Assembly (NCBI RefSeq): GCF_001884045.1
Contig: NZ_MACF01000103.1
Coordinates: forward strand, 1 to 64,000
Source of the DNA: Bacillus mobilis
Lineage (GTDB): Bacteria > Bacillota > Bacilli > Bacillales > Bacillaceae_G
DNA length: 64,000 nucleotides
Direction: 5' to 3'
Shown piece by piece: positions 34,334 through 43,358 of the stretch. Within the stretch, counting starts at the first letter, position 1, and each line of letters begins with the position of its first letter. A program made the translations under genes and the position numbers. The notes beneath the pieces were generated by a model. The model had not been told where the DNA came from. It saw only the letters and a list, made by a program, of their open reading frames with translations, and searched no databases.

Positions 34334-35835
34334 TTTTCCTCACCGTCGCGTTTTTCTTTCGCTTTGTTTGGATCATAGCGCCATTTCTTTTTTGGTCTTA
34401 GAAAAGAGGCACGCGCGGCTGTTTGACTAAACGGCAAACGAAGAAGACCTTCTGCTGTCCCTAAACCGCGAAATGGATATAAAGGTAATAAATAAGGTGA
34501 TCCCAGTGATTTTAAGTGAATTAAATGAGCTAATATGAATACGAAGCCGACAATGAGACCTAGACCGCCAAACGCTCCAGCTAAAATGATGAGAGGAAAT
34601 CGCAATATCCGGATAGTTGAAGACATTTTGACTGTCGGTGTTGTAAAGGAAGCTAGCGCAGATAACGCAACTGCAATTAATAAAATAGTACTCGTTAAAG
34701 CAGCCTCTACAGATGCCTGGCCAATAACAATCCCCCCAACAATACCAATCGTTTGGCCGACTTTAGTTGGTAAACGAGCTCCAGCTTCGCGCAGCAATTC
34801 AATTGTAATTTCTAAAAAAAGGGCCTCCAAAACAGGTGGAAAGGGTACGTTAGCTCTAGAATAAATAATGGGACCGAGTAAATCAGCAGGAATCATTTGA
34901 TAGTGATACGTTAAGACAGCTGTATAAATAGCTGATGAAAATAGAGAGAATGCTGCTCCGAAAAAACGAACTAATCTAAGAAAAGATCCTGCTATCCAAG
35001 GTAAATAATAATCTTCTGGAGAGACGAAGAAATCGAGTAATGTTGCTGGTCCAGCTAATGCATACGGTGAACCATCTGTTAAAATGACGACTCCTCCATT
35101 CAACAATGCAAAAACGGAGCGGTCTAAACGCTCTGTAGGCAGTAAAACAGGGAAGGGGGAGTTACTATTATCACTAATGAACTGTTCAATCATAGTTGCA
35201 TCAAAAGGATAATCAAAATCGATATCTTGTAGACGTTGCATGGCAGTGTTAATATGTTGTTCATTTGTAATCCCTTCGATATAAGCAACTACGACTTTTG
35301 TTTTGGACATAGAACCAACGCTAACTTCTTTGAAAATTAATTGTTCGGTTACGATGTTTCGGCGTAATAAATGTATATTTATATCAACGTTTTCAACAAA
35401 ACCGACTTTAGGGCCGATAACGCTATATTCATTTTCTGTATCGTTTGCTAAACGAGTTCCTAAAACTGTGCTTTCAGCGCGTAAGAGTGCATACTCTGCT
35501 TGCTCTGAAATCTTTTTTAGCTGTAATAAAACATATCCACTTAATAATTTTTCGCGAATCTCATCCATGGAAGGAGAGACGATAACATCTTCAATAGGTA
35601 CAATATTTGCAACATCTTCAATGGTGTGAATCCTGTCTAATTCAGCTTTTATAGGCGCTAAAATGAATCGCTTAATAATAAGTGATTCTACTGTAGATTT
35701 ATAATAAAACAAACATAATGTCCCATCTTCTATGATGTGATAAGAAGAAAAGTCGCTTGATTCTTTCATAGTATGGATAAATTCTGGAATAGAACAGACT
35801 GTTTGTTTTTTCTTTTTTGATGTTACACGAAACAT
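34330..35835 (-). CDS. Spore germination receptor A subunit (GerAA family)
   Basis: This 501-aa protein has a long cytosolic N-domain (about 1-235) and about five to six membrane helices (VVILTDGSPYALAGPATLLDFF..., then ILREAGARLP-like ELLREAGARLPTKVGQTIGIVGGIVIGQA). It forms an oligomeric channel in germinant receptors. The ORF is open to 35853, but the ATG at 35835 is favoured because TTAGGGGGTG lies six bases before it. The operon is intact, with no frameshift in any of the three genes. Confidence 0.93.
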   Translation of the reverse strand: MFRVTSKKKKQTVCSIPEFIHTMKESSDFSSYHIIEDGTLCLFYYKSTVESLIIKRFILAPIKAELDRIHTIEDVANIVPIEDVIVSPSMDEIREKLLSGYVLLQLKKISEQAEYALLRAESTVLGTRLANDTENEYSVIGPKVGFVENVDINIHLLRRNIVTEQLIFKEVSVGSMSKTKVVVAYIEGITNEQHINTAMQRLQDIDFDYPFDATMIEQFISDNSNSPFPVLLPTERLDRSVFALLNGGVVILTDGSPYALAGPATLLDFFVSPEDYYLPWIAGSFLRLVRFFGAAFSLFSSAIYTAVLTYHYQMIPADLLGPIIYSRANVPFPPVLEALFLEITIELLREAGARLPTKVGQTIGIVGGIVIGQASVEAALTSTILLIAVALSALASFTTPTVKMSSTIRILRFPLIILAGAFGGLGLIVGFVFILAHLIHLKSLGSPYLLPLYPFRGLGTAEGLLRLPFSQTAARASFLRPKKKWRYDPNKAKEKRDGEEK

Positions 35836-35925
35836 TTGTGCACCCCCTAACATATATCATTTACTTGTGTTAGTTTTTGGGAAAGACGGGAATTTATACT
35901 TGAAAATTGAAAGTTCATAAAGAAA

Positions 35926-35958
35926 AGGAAGAGTATTGAAAAACTCTTCCTTTTTGGC
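35926..35958 (-). terminator. Terminator of the 198-aa secreted protein gene
   Basis: GGAAGAGT/ACTCTTCC with loop TTTTTCAAT is followed on the minus strand by a T-rich stretch. Confidence 0.8.
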
Positions 35959-35961
35959 ATG

Positions 35962-36558
35962 TTAATTTGTTTTCTTTTCCTTAATAGACTTTACTAATTT
36001 AATCATTTCAGCTCGTATATCTTCTTTTTTTACATTTAATTTTTCTGCAATTTGTTTAATATCCATTCCGTCTTTTTTCATTTTTAGTACATCATCAAGA
36101 GGAGTATTACTTTTTTGAGAGATGATTGTTAATACTGTGAGCTGACGTAATCCGATATTATAATCTTTCATTTTTTGTTTTAGTCCGTCTGGTGTAGATT
36201 TTTGCATATTTGCTAATTCTTGCAGTAGTGCTTTTTTCGTTTCTTTATTCATATGATACTTTTTCAATTTACTTGGATCTACACCGAAATGCTTTGCTGT
36301 TTTCTCCCAAGATTTATTTTGTTTATAGTAAGCTAAAACGTCTTTTATTTCTTTTTTACTCATTCTTGCAATGTGAGCAGCTTTCCAAATTTCATGTTTG
36401 TTATAGCCGAGCTTTTCGAGCGACTGCATTTCTTCTTCTGAAATTGGTTTATGATGGTGCACTGTTACTTCTTTTGGTGTGGCAGCGGAAGCAGGGAAAT
36501 TAGATATCCCGCATAATAATGCTGCCATGGTCATACTTACTACGATTTTTTTGTACAT
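35962..36558 (-). CDS. Secreted helical protein of unknown function, 198 aa
   Basis: A signal peptide (1-25, ending PASA-ATPK) precedes an all-helical, Lys-rich mature protein. Three short helix-turn-helix-like segments recur: LEKLGYNKHEIWKAAHIA, YYKQNKSWEKTAKHFGVDPSKL and KMKKDGMDIKQIAEKLNVKKEDI. They resemble sigma-70-like or HTH repeats used here outside the cell, which is unusual. The start at 36558 follows TAGGAGG; the frame is open to 36600. I know no function. Confidence 0.78.
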   Translation of the reverse strand: MYKKIVVSMTMAALLCGISNFPASAATPKEVTVHHHKPISEEEMQSLEKLGYNKHEIWKAAHIARMSKKEIKDVLAYYKQNKSWEKTAKHFGVDPSKLKKYHMNKETKKALLQELANMQKSTPDGLKQKMKDYNIGLRQLTVLTIISQKSNTPLDDVLKMKKDGMDIKQIAEKLNVKKEDIRAEMIKLVKSIKEKKTN

Positions 36559-36790
36559 ATAAATTCCTCCTAGATGGATAATGTGGAAAACTGTACACAT
36601 ATCATTTCCATAAAATGTGAAATACTTGTGAACAAATCAAGTTTTTTTATTCACAGTATGAAATGACGGTTTTGGAAGTTTTCCAACATAAAACATTGAT
36701 TAATAGTGAAAAACTAGGGTATAATCGAAATTGAAAATCAATATCAATAATAAACGTATACATATAGATAAAAATAAGGGAGAGAAAAAT

Positions 36791-37351
36791 ATGACTACAT
36801 ATACTTCCATCGCAAATGTGATTAAAGAAAGACGTTCTGTTCGCACATTTACAGATAAAGCAGTAGAAAAAGAATTATTAATTGAACTATTAAACGATGC
36901 AACATGGGCGCCAAATCATAAAAACCGTGAACCATGGAATTGTAAATTATATATTGGAGAAGGCCGTCAGAAATTAGTAGACGCAGTATTAAACTCTTTC
37001 ACAGAAGAAGAAAGAGCGAAGCGCGGTAAAATTTTATCAGATCGTTTCTTAAGCACACCTGCACAAATCGTCGTATATATAAATGAAGACCCTCGTCAAA
37101 TTCAACGTGACGAAGATTACGCTGCAACATGTGCATTTATGCAAAACTTCCAACTGCTTGCTTGGGAACGTGGCTTAGGTTGCGTTTGGAAATCAGGCGG
37201 ATTAAACTACAATCCATTATTTATAGAAGGACTCGGTTTAACAAGAGGTCAACGCATCATTGGAATTCTTCACCTTGGCTATTTCGATAAAGCACCAGAA
37301 GGAAAAGCTCGTACACCGATTACGGAGAAGATGGAGATTATTGAAGGTTAA
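36791..37351 (+). CDS. Nitroreductase-family flavoprotein
   Basis: This 186-aa FMN enzyme has the nitroreductase pattern IKERRSVRTFTDK, DATWAPNHKNREPWN, and the C-terminal GLGCVWKSGG and IGILHLGYF. It reduces nitro compounds or quinones with NAD(P)H; the physiological substrate is unknown. The start is at 36791 after AGGGAGAG; the in-frame ATG at 36731 has no site. Confidence 0.88.
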   Translation: MTTYTSIANVIKERRSVRTFTDKAVEKELLIELLNDATWAPNHKNREPWNCKLYIGEGRQKLVDAVLNSFTEEERAKRGKILSDRFLSTPAQIVVYINEDPRQIQRDEDYAATCAFMQNFQLLAWERGLGCVWKSGGLNYNPLFIEGLGLTRGQRIIGILHLGYFDKAPEGKARTPITEKMEIIEG

Positions 37352-37405
37352 TAGATGAGACATTCTCGTTTTTATGAGGATGTCTTTTTATTATGCAATC
37401 AAAAC

Positions 37406-37434
37406 TCATGAAAGCTTGTTCCTCATCATACACT
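37406..37434 (+). promoter_or_regulatory. Putative sigma-E promoter of spoVR
   Basis: CATACACT (37427-37434) fits the sigma-E -10 CATANANT exactly. TCATGAA lies 14 bases upstream as a partial -35. spoVR of B. subtilis is sigma-E dependent. Confidence 0.5.
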
Positions 37435-37465
37435 TTCTTAAGGGAAAGTGTAAGGAGGGAAAATA

Positions 37466-38881
37466 ATGAGAGCAAGTGACGATAAAGCACTGCAATATGC
37501 GATTGCGGAAATTACGGAAATTGCGACTGGATTTGGGCTTGATTTCTATCCGATGCGTTATGAAATATGTCCAGCTGAAATTATTTATACATTTGGTGCA
37601 TATGGGATGCCGACGCGGTTTTCACATTGGAGTTTTGGAAAACAGTTTTTCAGAATGAAATTACAATACGATTTAGGTCTTAGTAAAATATACGAACTCG
37701 TTATTAACTCTGATCCATGTTATGCCTTTTTATTGGATACGAACTCGTTAATTCAAAATAAATTAATTGTAGCGCACGTTTTAGCACACTGTGATTTCTT
37801 TAAAAATAATATTCGCTTCTCTAATACGAAACGAGATATGGTGGAGAGTATGGCGGCAACGGCTGATCGCGTGAAAGCATATGAGCATAAGTACGGAAAG
37901 GCAGAAGTCGAAACCTTTTTGGATGCCGTACTTGCTATTCAAGAACATATTGATCCGTCGCTTATGCGCCCTAAACTGGCGTGGAGTATTGATGATTTAG
38001 AAGAAGAAGTAGAAAAGAAAAAGGCATCGCAATACGATGACCTATGGAATTTAGATGATCGTAATAAAAAGAGGGAACGGCCCAATGTACGTAAAAAGAA
38101 GAAAATTCCGCCGCAACCAGAGAAAGACTTACTTCTCTTTATTGAAGAATATAGCCGTGAGCTAGAAGATTGGCAGCGAGACATATTAACGATGATGCGT
38201 GAAGAAATGTTATATTTCTGGCCGCAGCTTGAAACGAAAATTATGAATGAAGGCTGGGCATCATACTGGCATCAACGTATACTTCGTGAAATGGACTTAA
38301 CATCTGATGAAGCAATTGAATTTGCGAAATTAAATGCAGGTGTCGTACAGCCATCAAAAACAAGTATTAACCCATACTACCTTGGTATTAAAATGTTTGA
38401 AGATATTGAAGAGCGCTACAACAACCCGACAGAAGAAATGAAACGAAGAGGCGTCAAACCAGGATCTGGTCGCGACAAGATCTTTGAAGTACGCGAAATT
38501 GAATGGGATGTATCATTCTTAAGAAACTACTTAAACAAAGATCTCGTAATGAGAGAAGATATGTACTTATTCCAGCGCCAAGGAAAAGAATATAAAGTAA
38601 TAGATAAAGAATGGGAACATGTACGTGATCAGCTCGTAAATATGCGTACAAATGGCGGCTTCCCGTACTTAGTAGTAGAAGACGGAGACTACTTAAAGAA
38701 CGGGGAATTATACATTAAACATAGTTACGAAGGAATTGAGCTCGATTTAAAATACTTAGAAAAAGTATTGCCATACATTCATCAATTATGGGGAAGAACA
38801 GTGCATATGGAGTCCATTGTGGAAAGTAAGGGCGTTGTATTTTCTTATGATGGGAAGATGGTGCATCGGAAGTATGTGTGA
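37466..38881 (+). CDS. spoVR: SpoVR family protein
   Basis: This 471-aa protein matches the SpoVR family: [34 protein letters not shown] near the N-terminus, [30 protein letters not shown] (conserved HxxR/E cluster) and [17 protein letters not shown]. In B. subtilis it is needed for normal spore cortex formation; the biochemical activity is not known. It stands alone with AAGGAGGG before the start and a terminator after. Confidence 0.96.
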   Translation: MRASDDKALQYAIAEITEIATGFGLDFYPMRYEICPAEIIYTFGAYGMPTRFSHWSFGKQFFRMKLQYDLGLSKIYELVINSDPCYAFLLDTNSLIQNKLIVAHVLAHCDFFKNNIRFSNTKRDMVESMAATADRVKAYEHKYGKAEVETFLDAVLAIQEHIDPSLMRPKLAWSIDDLEEEVEKKKASQYDDLWNLDDRNKKRERPNVRKKKKIPPQPEKDLLLFIEEYSRELEDWQRDILTMMREEMLYFWPQLETKIMNEGWASYWHQRILREMDLTSDEAIEFAKLNAGVVQPSKTSINPYYLGIKMFEDIEERYNNPTEEMKRRGVKPGSGRDKIFEVREIEWDVSFLRNYLNKDLVMREDMYLFQRQGKEYKVIDKEWEHVRDQLVNMRTNGGFPYLVVEDGDYLKNGELYIKHSYEGIELDLKYLEKVLPYIHQLWGRTVHMESIVESKGVVFSYDGKMVHRKYV

Positions 38882-38883
38882 TG

Positions 38884-38924
38884 AAAAGAACGGACATAGA
38901 ATGCTATGTTCGTTCTTTTTTATT
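38884..38924 (+). terminator. Terminator after spoVR
   Basis: AAAGAACGGACATAG pairs with CTATGTTCGTTCTTT, followed by a T-run. Confidence 0.9.
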
Positions 38925-38989
38925 TGGAATAAGGTTAACTATGCTATTCTTGAAAAAAGGGAGTTATATAGAGAAATGGAGCGATTCAA

Positions 38990-40267
38990 ATGAGCAAAAT
39001 AGGGGTATGCAAGGTGGATATTACGCCGCCTGTCGGTATTGATTTTGTCGGATATCATAGAGAGACAGGGATAAATAATATTGAAGAGCGTATTTATGGG
39101 ACAGTTTTTGTATTTGAAAAAGATGAAATGAAAACTGTGTTTATAAGCATTGATAATATTGGGATGTTAGTAGAGGATACGAATATGATTCGGGAGCGAG
39201 TAGCTAGCAGGCTTCATGTGCCATTTGAGCGAATAACAGTTGTTTATACACATACACACTCTGGTCCGGAAACTGTTGGTAAGCAACCTTTAGTAAAGTC
39301 GTATAAAACGAGTTTAGTAAATAATGTAGTGCACGGTGCTGTTACTGCAAATAATAACTTGAAGCTATGTGAAGTTGGCTGGGGTGTTACGATAGGTGAT
39401 ATTGGGATAAACCGAAGAGAGAGAACATCTGATGGAAGAGCAAAGATGGGAACAAATATAAAAGGTGTTGTAGATAAACGAATTGGTATGTTAGCAATAA
39501 GAAATGCTGAAACGAAGGAGCTATCTGGGATTATAGTGTTTTGTACTGCGCATCCGAATGTTTTAAAAGGGGATAGCGATGCATTATCAGCGGATTATCC
39601 TGGAATGACGAGGGAGACTCTTGAGAAGATCGTAAACTGTCCTGTTATTATTGTGCAAGGAGCTGCTGGAAATATAAATGCGAAGTATCGCGGTTCAAGA
39701 GAAGCAGTAAAGCAAATGGCTTACATGCTTAGTGGACATGTATTAACGATGTTGCCAACAGTTACATATAGCCCAATTGTAACTGTAAGAACAGTTTCGA
39801 GTACGATGCAAATGAAGTTGAAAGATATTCCTGAAATGAATGAGATAAGAAGCATGGCTCAATTGGCGGAGAAGCAGTGGGGTGTGAATACGGATGAATG
39901 GCTTACTATTGTTTTAAAAAAATATATGAAAGGTATTCGGCAGTTACGTATTGATTTAGAAGTTCAACTGTTTCAAGTTAATGATGGCATGTTTTTTGGT
40001 ATACCGATGGAACCTTTTTCAGAAACTGCGTTAGAAGTGAAAGAGAGTCTTCGAAATGAACTAGCTTTCTTTGGTGGATATACGAATGGATATATTGGTT
40101 ATTTACCGACAAGGGAAGAGTTTGCGTATGGTGGTTATGAAGTAGAATTGAATCCTATTGTGTATGGGACGACTACGAATTTATTGATGCCACCGGAGGA
40201 AAATACAGCAGATGTAATCGTACAGAAAGTTATAGAACTATACGAAAAAGAACTTGGAAATATCTAA
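38990..40267 (+). CDS. Neutral/alkaline ceramidase-like protein
   Basis: This 425-aa cytosolic protein matches the N-terminal catalytic fold of neutral/alkaline non-lysosomal ceramidases: CKVDITPPVGIDFVGYHR, VYTHTHSGPET (metal-binding His), CTAHPNVL and IIVQGAAGNIN. It lacks a signal peptide and the usual C-terminal domain, being about half the length of true ceramidases. It is probably an uncharacterised metallohydrolase. The start follows TGGAG. Confidence 0.82.
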   Translation: MSKIGVCKVDITPPVGIDFVGYHRETGINNIEERIYGTVFVFEKDEMKTVFISIDNIGMLVEDTNMIRERVASRLHVPFERITVVYTHTHSGPETVGKQPLVKSYKTSLVNNVVHGAVTANNNLKLCEVGWGVTIGDIGINRRERTSDGRAKMGTNIKGVVDKRIGMLAIRNAETKELSGIIVFCTAHPNVLKGDSDALSADYPGMTRETLEKIVNCPVIIVQGAAGNINAKYRGSREAVKQMAYMLSGHVLTMLPTVTYSPIVTVRTVSSTMQMKLKDIPEMNEIRSMAQLAEKQWGVNTDEWLTIVLKKYMKGIRQLRIDLEVQLFQVNDGMFFGIPMEPFSETALEVKESLRNELAFFGGYTNGYIGYLPTREEFAYGGYEVELNPIVYGTTTNLLMPPEENTADVIVQKVIELYEKELGNI

Positions 40268-40282
40268 GTTCTTTTTTGTTTC
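40249..40282 (+). terminator. Terminator over the end of the ceramidase-like gene
   Basis: AAGAACTT/AAGTTCTT spans the stop codon and is followed by T6. Confidence 0.8.
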
Positions 40283-40337
40283 GAATTTGTGAACAAAAGA
40301 CATATATATTGAAACTGCTTTTTGTACACTTTATTAT

Positions 40338-40353
40338 ATACCTATACGGGTAT
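40338..40353. promoter_or_regulatory. CstR-like operator 1 (CoA-disulfide reductase promoter)
   Basis: ATACCTATACGGGTAT is an imperfect palindrome of the same type as four others in the next 5.3 kb. It lies about 50 bases before the AGATGGAGG site of the gene. Confidence 0.75.
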
Positions 40354-40405
40354 GAGTTTTATTTTTGATGCATTGAGAAAATTAAACAAGATGGAGGTTT
40401 GAAAT

Positions 40406-42070
40406 ATGTCTAGAAAAATTATAGTAGTAGGTGGAGTTGCGGGCGGGGCATCAGTCGCTGCAAGGCTTCGTCGCTTAAGTGAAGAAGATGAAATTATTAT
40501 GGTGGAGCGCGGGGAATATATTTCATTTGCAAATTGTGGATTACCATACTACATTGGCGGTGTTATTACAGAAAGACAAAAGTTATTAGTACAAACTGTT
40601 GAAAGGATGTCAAAACGTTTTAATTTAGATATACGTGTATTGAGTGAAGTGGTAAAGGTTAATAAAGAAGAGAAAATAATTACTATAAAGAATGTAACTA
40701 CAAATGAAACATATAACGAGGAATATGATATTTTAATTCTTTCACCAGGGGCAAAACCAATTGTTCCATCTATTCCAGGTATTGAAGAAGCGAAGGCAAT
40801 GTTTACGTTACGAAATGTACCTGATACAGATCGTATTAAAGCGTATATTGATGAGAAGAAACCACGTCATGCGACGGTTATTGGTGGCGGATTTATTGGA
40901 GTTGAAATGGTTGAAAACTTAAGAGAACGAGGAATTGATGTTACTCTTGTAGAGATGGCAAATCAAGTAATGCCACCAATCGATTATGAAATGGCAGCAT
41001 ATGTACATGAGCATTTGAAAAAGCACAATGTTGAGCTTGTTTTTGAAGATGGTGTAGATGCATTAGAAGAGAACGGGACTGTTGTACGTTTAAAAAGTGG
41101 CTCAATCATAAAGACAGATATGATTATTTTAGCAATTGGTGTGCAACCAGAGAGCAGTTTAGCGAAGGATGCAGGGTTAGCACTAGGAGTTAGAGGAACG
41201 ATAAAGGTAAATGAGAGTTTTCAAACATCAGACCCACATATATATGCAATTGGTGATGCGATTGAAGTGAAAGATTTTGTTACAGAAACAGAAACGATGA
41301 TTCCGTTAGCGTGGCCAGCTAATCGTCAAGGTCGCATGTTAGCGGATATTATTCATGGTCATACAGATTCTTTATATAAAGGTACGATGGGAACTTCTGT
41401 AGCTAAAGTTTTTGATTTAACAGTTGCTGCAACGGGCGTAAATGAGAAAATATTAAAACGATTAAATATACCCTATGAGGTAGTACATGTACAGGCGAAT
41501 TCGCATGCTGGATACTATCCGAATGCTACGCCAGTGCTAATAAAATTAATTTTTAATAAAGATAGTGGAAAAATGTATGGAGCACAGGCGTTAGGGCGTG
41601 ACGGTGTAGATAAGCGTATTGATGTTATTGCAACGGCAATGAAGGCAAATTTAACTGTAATTGATTTGCCAGATTTAGAATTATCATATGCCCCGCCGTA
41701 TTCTTCTGCAAAAGACCCAGTCAACATGGTGGGGTATGCAGCAAGTAATATAGTAGATGGTTTTGTGGAAACAGTACAATGGCATGAAATAGATCGTATT
41801 GTTGAAAATGGTGGATATCTTATTGATGTTCGAGAGCCTAATGAACTCAAACAAGGAATGATGACAGGCTCTATTAATATTCCGTTAGATGAATTACGGG
41901 ATCGTTTGGATGAAGTGCCGGTAGATAAAGAAATATATATTACTTGCCAGCTTGGTATGAGAGGGTATGTTGCAGCGCGCATGTTAATGGAAAAAGGATA
42001 TAAGGTAAAGAATGTAGATGGTGGCTTTAAATTGTATGGGACAGTATTACCAGAACGTGTTGTATATTAA
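40406..42070 (+). CDS. CoA-disulfide reductase fused to rhodanese (CoADR-Rhd)
   Basis: This 554-aa flavoprotein has an FAD fold (VVGGVAGGASVAARLRRL), the active Cys in FANCGLPYYIGG (about residue 43), an NAD fold (TVIGGGFIGVEMVENL) and FAD contact YAIGDA. It ends with a rhodanese domain (about 460-554) carrying the persulfidable Cys in TCQLGMRG. The fusion reduces CoA disulfide and CoA persulfide, linking thiol redox to sulfane sulfur. It is the first gene of the persulfide regulon. Confidence 0.95.
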   Translation: MSRKIIVVGGVAGGASVAARLRRLSEEDEIIMVERGEYISFANCGLPYYIGGVITERQKLLVQTVERMSKRFNLDIRVLSEVVKVNKEEKIITIKNVTTNETYNEEYDILILSPGAKPIVPSIPGIEEAKAMFTLRNVPDTDRIKAYIDEKKPRHATVIGGGFIGVEMVENLRERGIDVTLVEMANQVMPPIDYEMAAYVHEHLKKHNVELVFEDGVDALEENGTVVRLKSGSIIKTDMIILAIGVQPESSLAKDAGLALGVRGTIKVNESFQTSDPHIYAIGDAIEVKDFVTETETMIPLAWPANRQGRMLADIIHGHTDSLYKGTMGTSVAKVFDLTVAATGVNEKILKRLNIPYEVVHVQANSHAGYYPNATPVLIKLIFNKDSGKMYGAQALGRDGVDKRIDVIATAMKANLTVIDLPDLELSYAPPYSSAKDPVNMVGYAASNIVDGFVETVQWHEIDRIVENGGYLIDVREPNELKQGMMTGSINIPLDELRDRLDEVPVDKEIYITCQLGMRGYVAARMLMEKGYKVKNVDGGFKLYGTVLPERVVY

Positions 42071-42176
42071 TATTTTTTCATCTTCCATTTCAAAACTTGG
42101 TGGAAGATGAAAGCCTATATAGTAAGGTTTCACTTCTTGTTTTATGCACATATAAGATAAACATTAAAAATAGGGG

Positions 42177-42205
42177 TTTACAAAATACCCTACAGGGTAT
42201 AATAT
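42177..42205 (+). promoter_or_regulatory. Promoter of the cstR-like gene with operator 2 inside
   Basis: TTTACA (42177) and TAATAT (42200) are spaced by 17 bases. The spacer holds ATACCC-TACA-GGGTAT (42185-42200), the most symmetric of the five operators. A bound repressor would block polymerase directly, giving autoregulation. Confidence 0.8.
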
Positions 42206-42255
42206 ATTGTCATAAGCTATAAATAGTGACATAATGGTAATGAGGTGATTATAGA

Positions 42256-42519
42256 ATGGAATATAATCAAGATATGAAAAATAGATTGAAACGTATTGAA
42301 GGTCAAGTTCGTGGTGTGCTTCGTATGATGGAAGAAGGAAAAGATTGCCGAGAGGTTATTACACAGTTAACGGCATCCCGTTCTGCACTTGATCGTACAA
42401 TTGGACTTGTTGTGGGAACAAATTTAGAGCAATGTTTACGTGAGCAGTTTGAAAGTGGTAACGGTTCAAATGAAGAGTTAATTAAAGAAGCTGTTCAATT
42501 ACTTGTAAAAAGCCGATAA
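42256..42519 (+). CDS. cstR: Persulfide-sensing repressor, CsoR/CstR family
   Basis: This 87-aa all-helical protein starts with the CsoR/RcnR fold segment KNRLKRIEGQVRGVLRMMEEGKDCREVITQL. It has two Cys (about residues 30 and 59, the latter in TNLEQCLRE), the reactive pair of CstR. The Cu(I) His ligands of CsoR between them are missing, so a persulfide sensor is more likely than a copper sensor. All neighbours are sulfane-sulfur enzymes. Confidence 0.88.
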   Translation: MEYNQDMKNRLKRIEGQVRGVLRMMEEGKDCREVITQLTASRSALDRTIGLVVGTNLEQCLREQFESGNGSNEELIKEAVQLLVKSR

Positions 42520-42549
42520 TCTGTCAAACATAAGTGTTGACAGATTTTC
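42518..42549 (+). terminator. Terminator of cstR overlapping the next promoter
   Basis: AATCTGTCAA/TTGACAGATT with a 9-nt loop is followed by TTTC. The right arm carries the TTGACA used as the -35 of the next gene (TTGACA 42537, 17 bases, TAATAT 42560). Confidence 0.7.
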
Positions 42550-42563
42550 AAAAACATTTTAAT

Positions 42564-42579
42564 ATACCCCTACAGGTAT
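42564..42579. promoter_or_regulatory. CstR-like operator 3 (TusA-rhodanese promoter)
   Basis: ATACCCCTACAGGTAT overlaps the predicted -10 (TAATAT, 42560-42565) and the start of transcription. Confidence 0.78.
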
Positions 42580-42607
42580 ATGTATATACGTTATGGAGGA
42601 ATCGACT

Positions 42608-43168
42608 ATGAGTATAAAAGTGGATATGAGTTTAGATTGTAAAGGATTGGCTTGTCCGATGCCGATTGTGAAGACGAAGAAGGCGATGGAAGGTTTGATA
42701 TCAGGGCAAGTGATTGAAGTTCAGGCAACAGATAAAGGGTCTACTGTAGATATAAAAAGTTGGGCGAGTAAAGTAGGTCATCAATATATCGGGACGAAAC
42801 AAGAAGGTGATCTATTGATGCATTACGTTAGAAAAGCACATGAGCATGAAGTGAATGAAGTAGTGAAATATCCTCATACAATTACAAATGCGGAATTGGA
42901 AGAGTTATTATTAAGCGGTGAAGAATGTATTATAGTAGATGTTCGTGAAGCGGCAGAATTCGCTTTTGGTCATATTCCAGCGGCTATTTCAGTTCCATTA
43001 GGCGAAGTGGGCAGTGCAGCATTAGATCAGACGAAGCAAATTTATGTTGTTTGCCGAACTGGTAACCGTAGTGATGTAGCTTGCCAAATGTTGAAAGAGC
43101 GAGGGTATGTAGATGTGAAAAATGTCATTCCAGGTATGTTAGAGTGGCAAGGGAATGTGGAAAAATAA
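42608..43168 (+). CDS. TusA-rhodanese fusion protein
   Basis: This 186-aa protein has a TusA domain (about residues 5-72, with CKGLACPMPIVKTKKAM) and a rhodanese domain (about 90-182, active Cys in VVCRTGNRSD). Both cysteines can carry persulfide, so it relays sulfur within one chain. It resembles part of staphylococcal CstA, which has a related multi-domain layout. The start at 42608 follows TGGAGGAAT; the upstream ATG at 42593 lies in the ribosome site. Confidence 0.92.
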   Translation: MSIKVDMSLDCKGLACPMPIVKTKKAMEGLISGQVIEVQATDKGSTVDIKSWASKVGHQYIGTKQEGDLLMHYVRKAHEHEVNEVVKYPHTITNAELEELLLSGEECIIVDVREAAEFAFGHIPAAISVPLGEVGSAALDQTKQIYVVCRTGNRSDVACQMLKERGYVDVKNVIPGMLEWQGNVEK

Positions 43169-43321
43169 AGTGAAACTTTAATCAGTGGGGGTTTTCTTCA
43201 TCCCCCATTGATTATTAGTTGAACCAATCGGACTTTTATGGGCAGTTGATCCCCAACCTAACTTCTGTGCTTTCGCTGAATTTTGAGCTGGGGGTCTTAC
43301 TGCCCATTAAAGCGGGATAAA
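43166..43321 (+). repeat. Structured intergenic repeat, copy A (~156 bp)
   Basis: It begins at the stop of the TusA-rhodanese gene (TAAAGTGAAACTTTAATCAG) and ends in GCGGGATAAA. The same sequence recurs at 45463 with about 85% identity. It folds into a short stem (ATCAGTGGGGG with CCCCCATTGAT) and a long one (TATGGGCAGT... with ACTGCCCATTA). It is likely one of the short interspersed repeats of the B. cereus group. Confidence 0.85.
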
Positions 43322-43338
43322 ATTTTTTAAATAAAAAT

Positions 43339-43354
43339 ATACCTATGGGGGTAA
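43339..43354. promoter_or_regulatory. CstR-like operator 4 (before the persulfide dioxygenase)
   Basis: ATACCTATGGGGGTAA lies five bases before the ATG, and its right arm GGGGG is also the ribosome site of the gene. Confidence 0.65.
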
Positions 43355-43358
43355 TTAG

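Noticed and set aside
42075-42110. Hairpin TTTCATCTTCCA/TGGAAGATGAAA after the CoADR gene
   Set aside because: It is a stable stem, but the T-run precedes it on + and does not follow it, so I do not call it a terminator for that gene.
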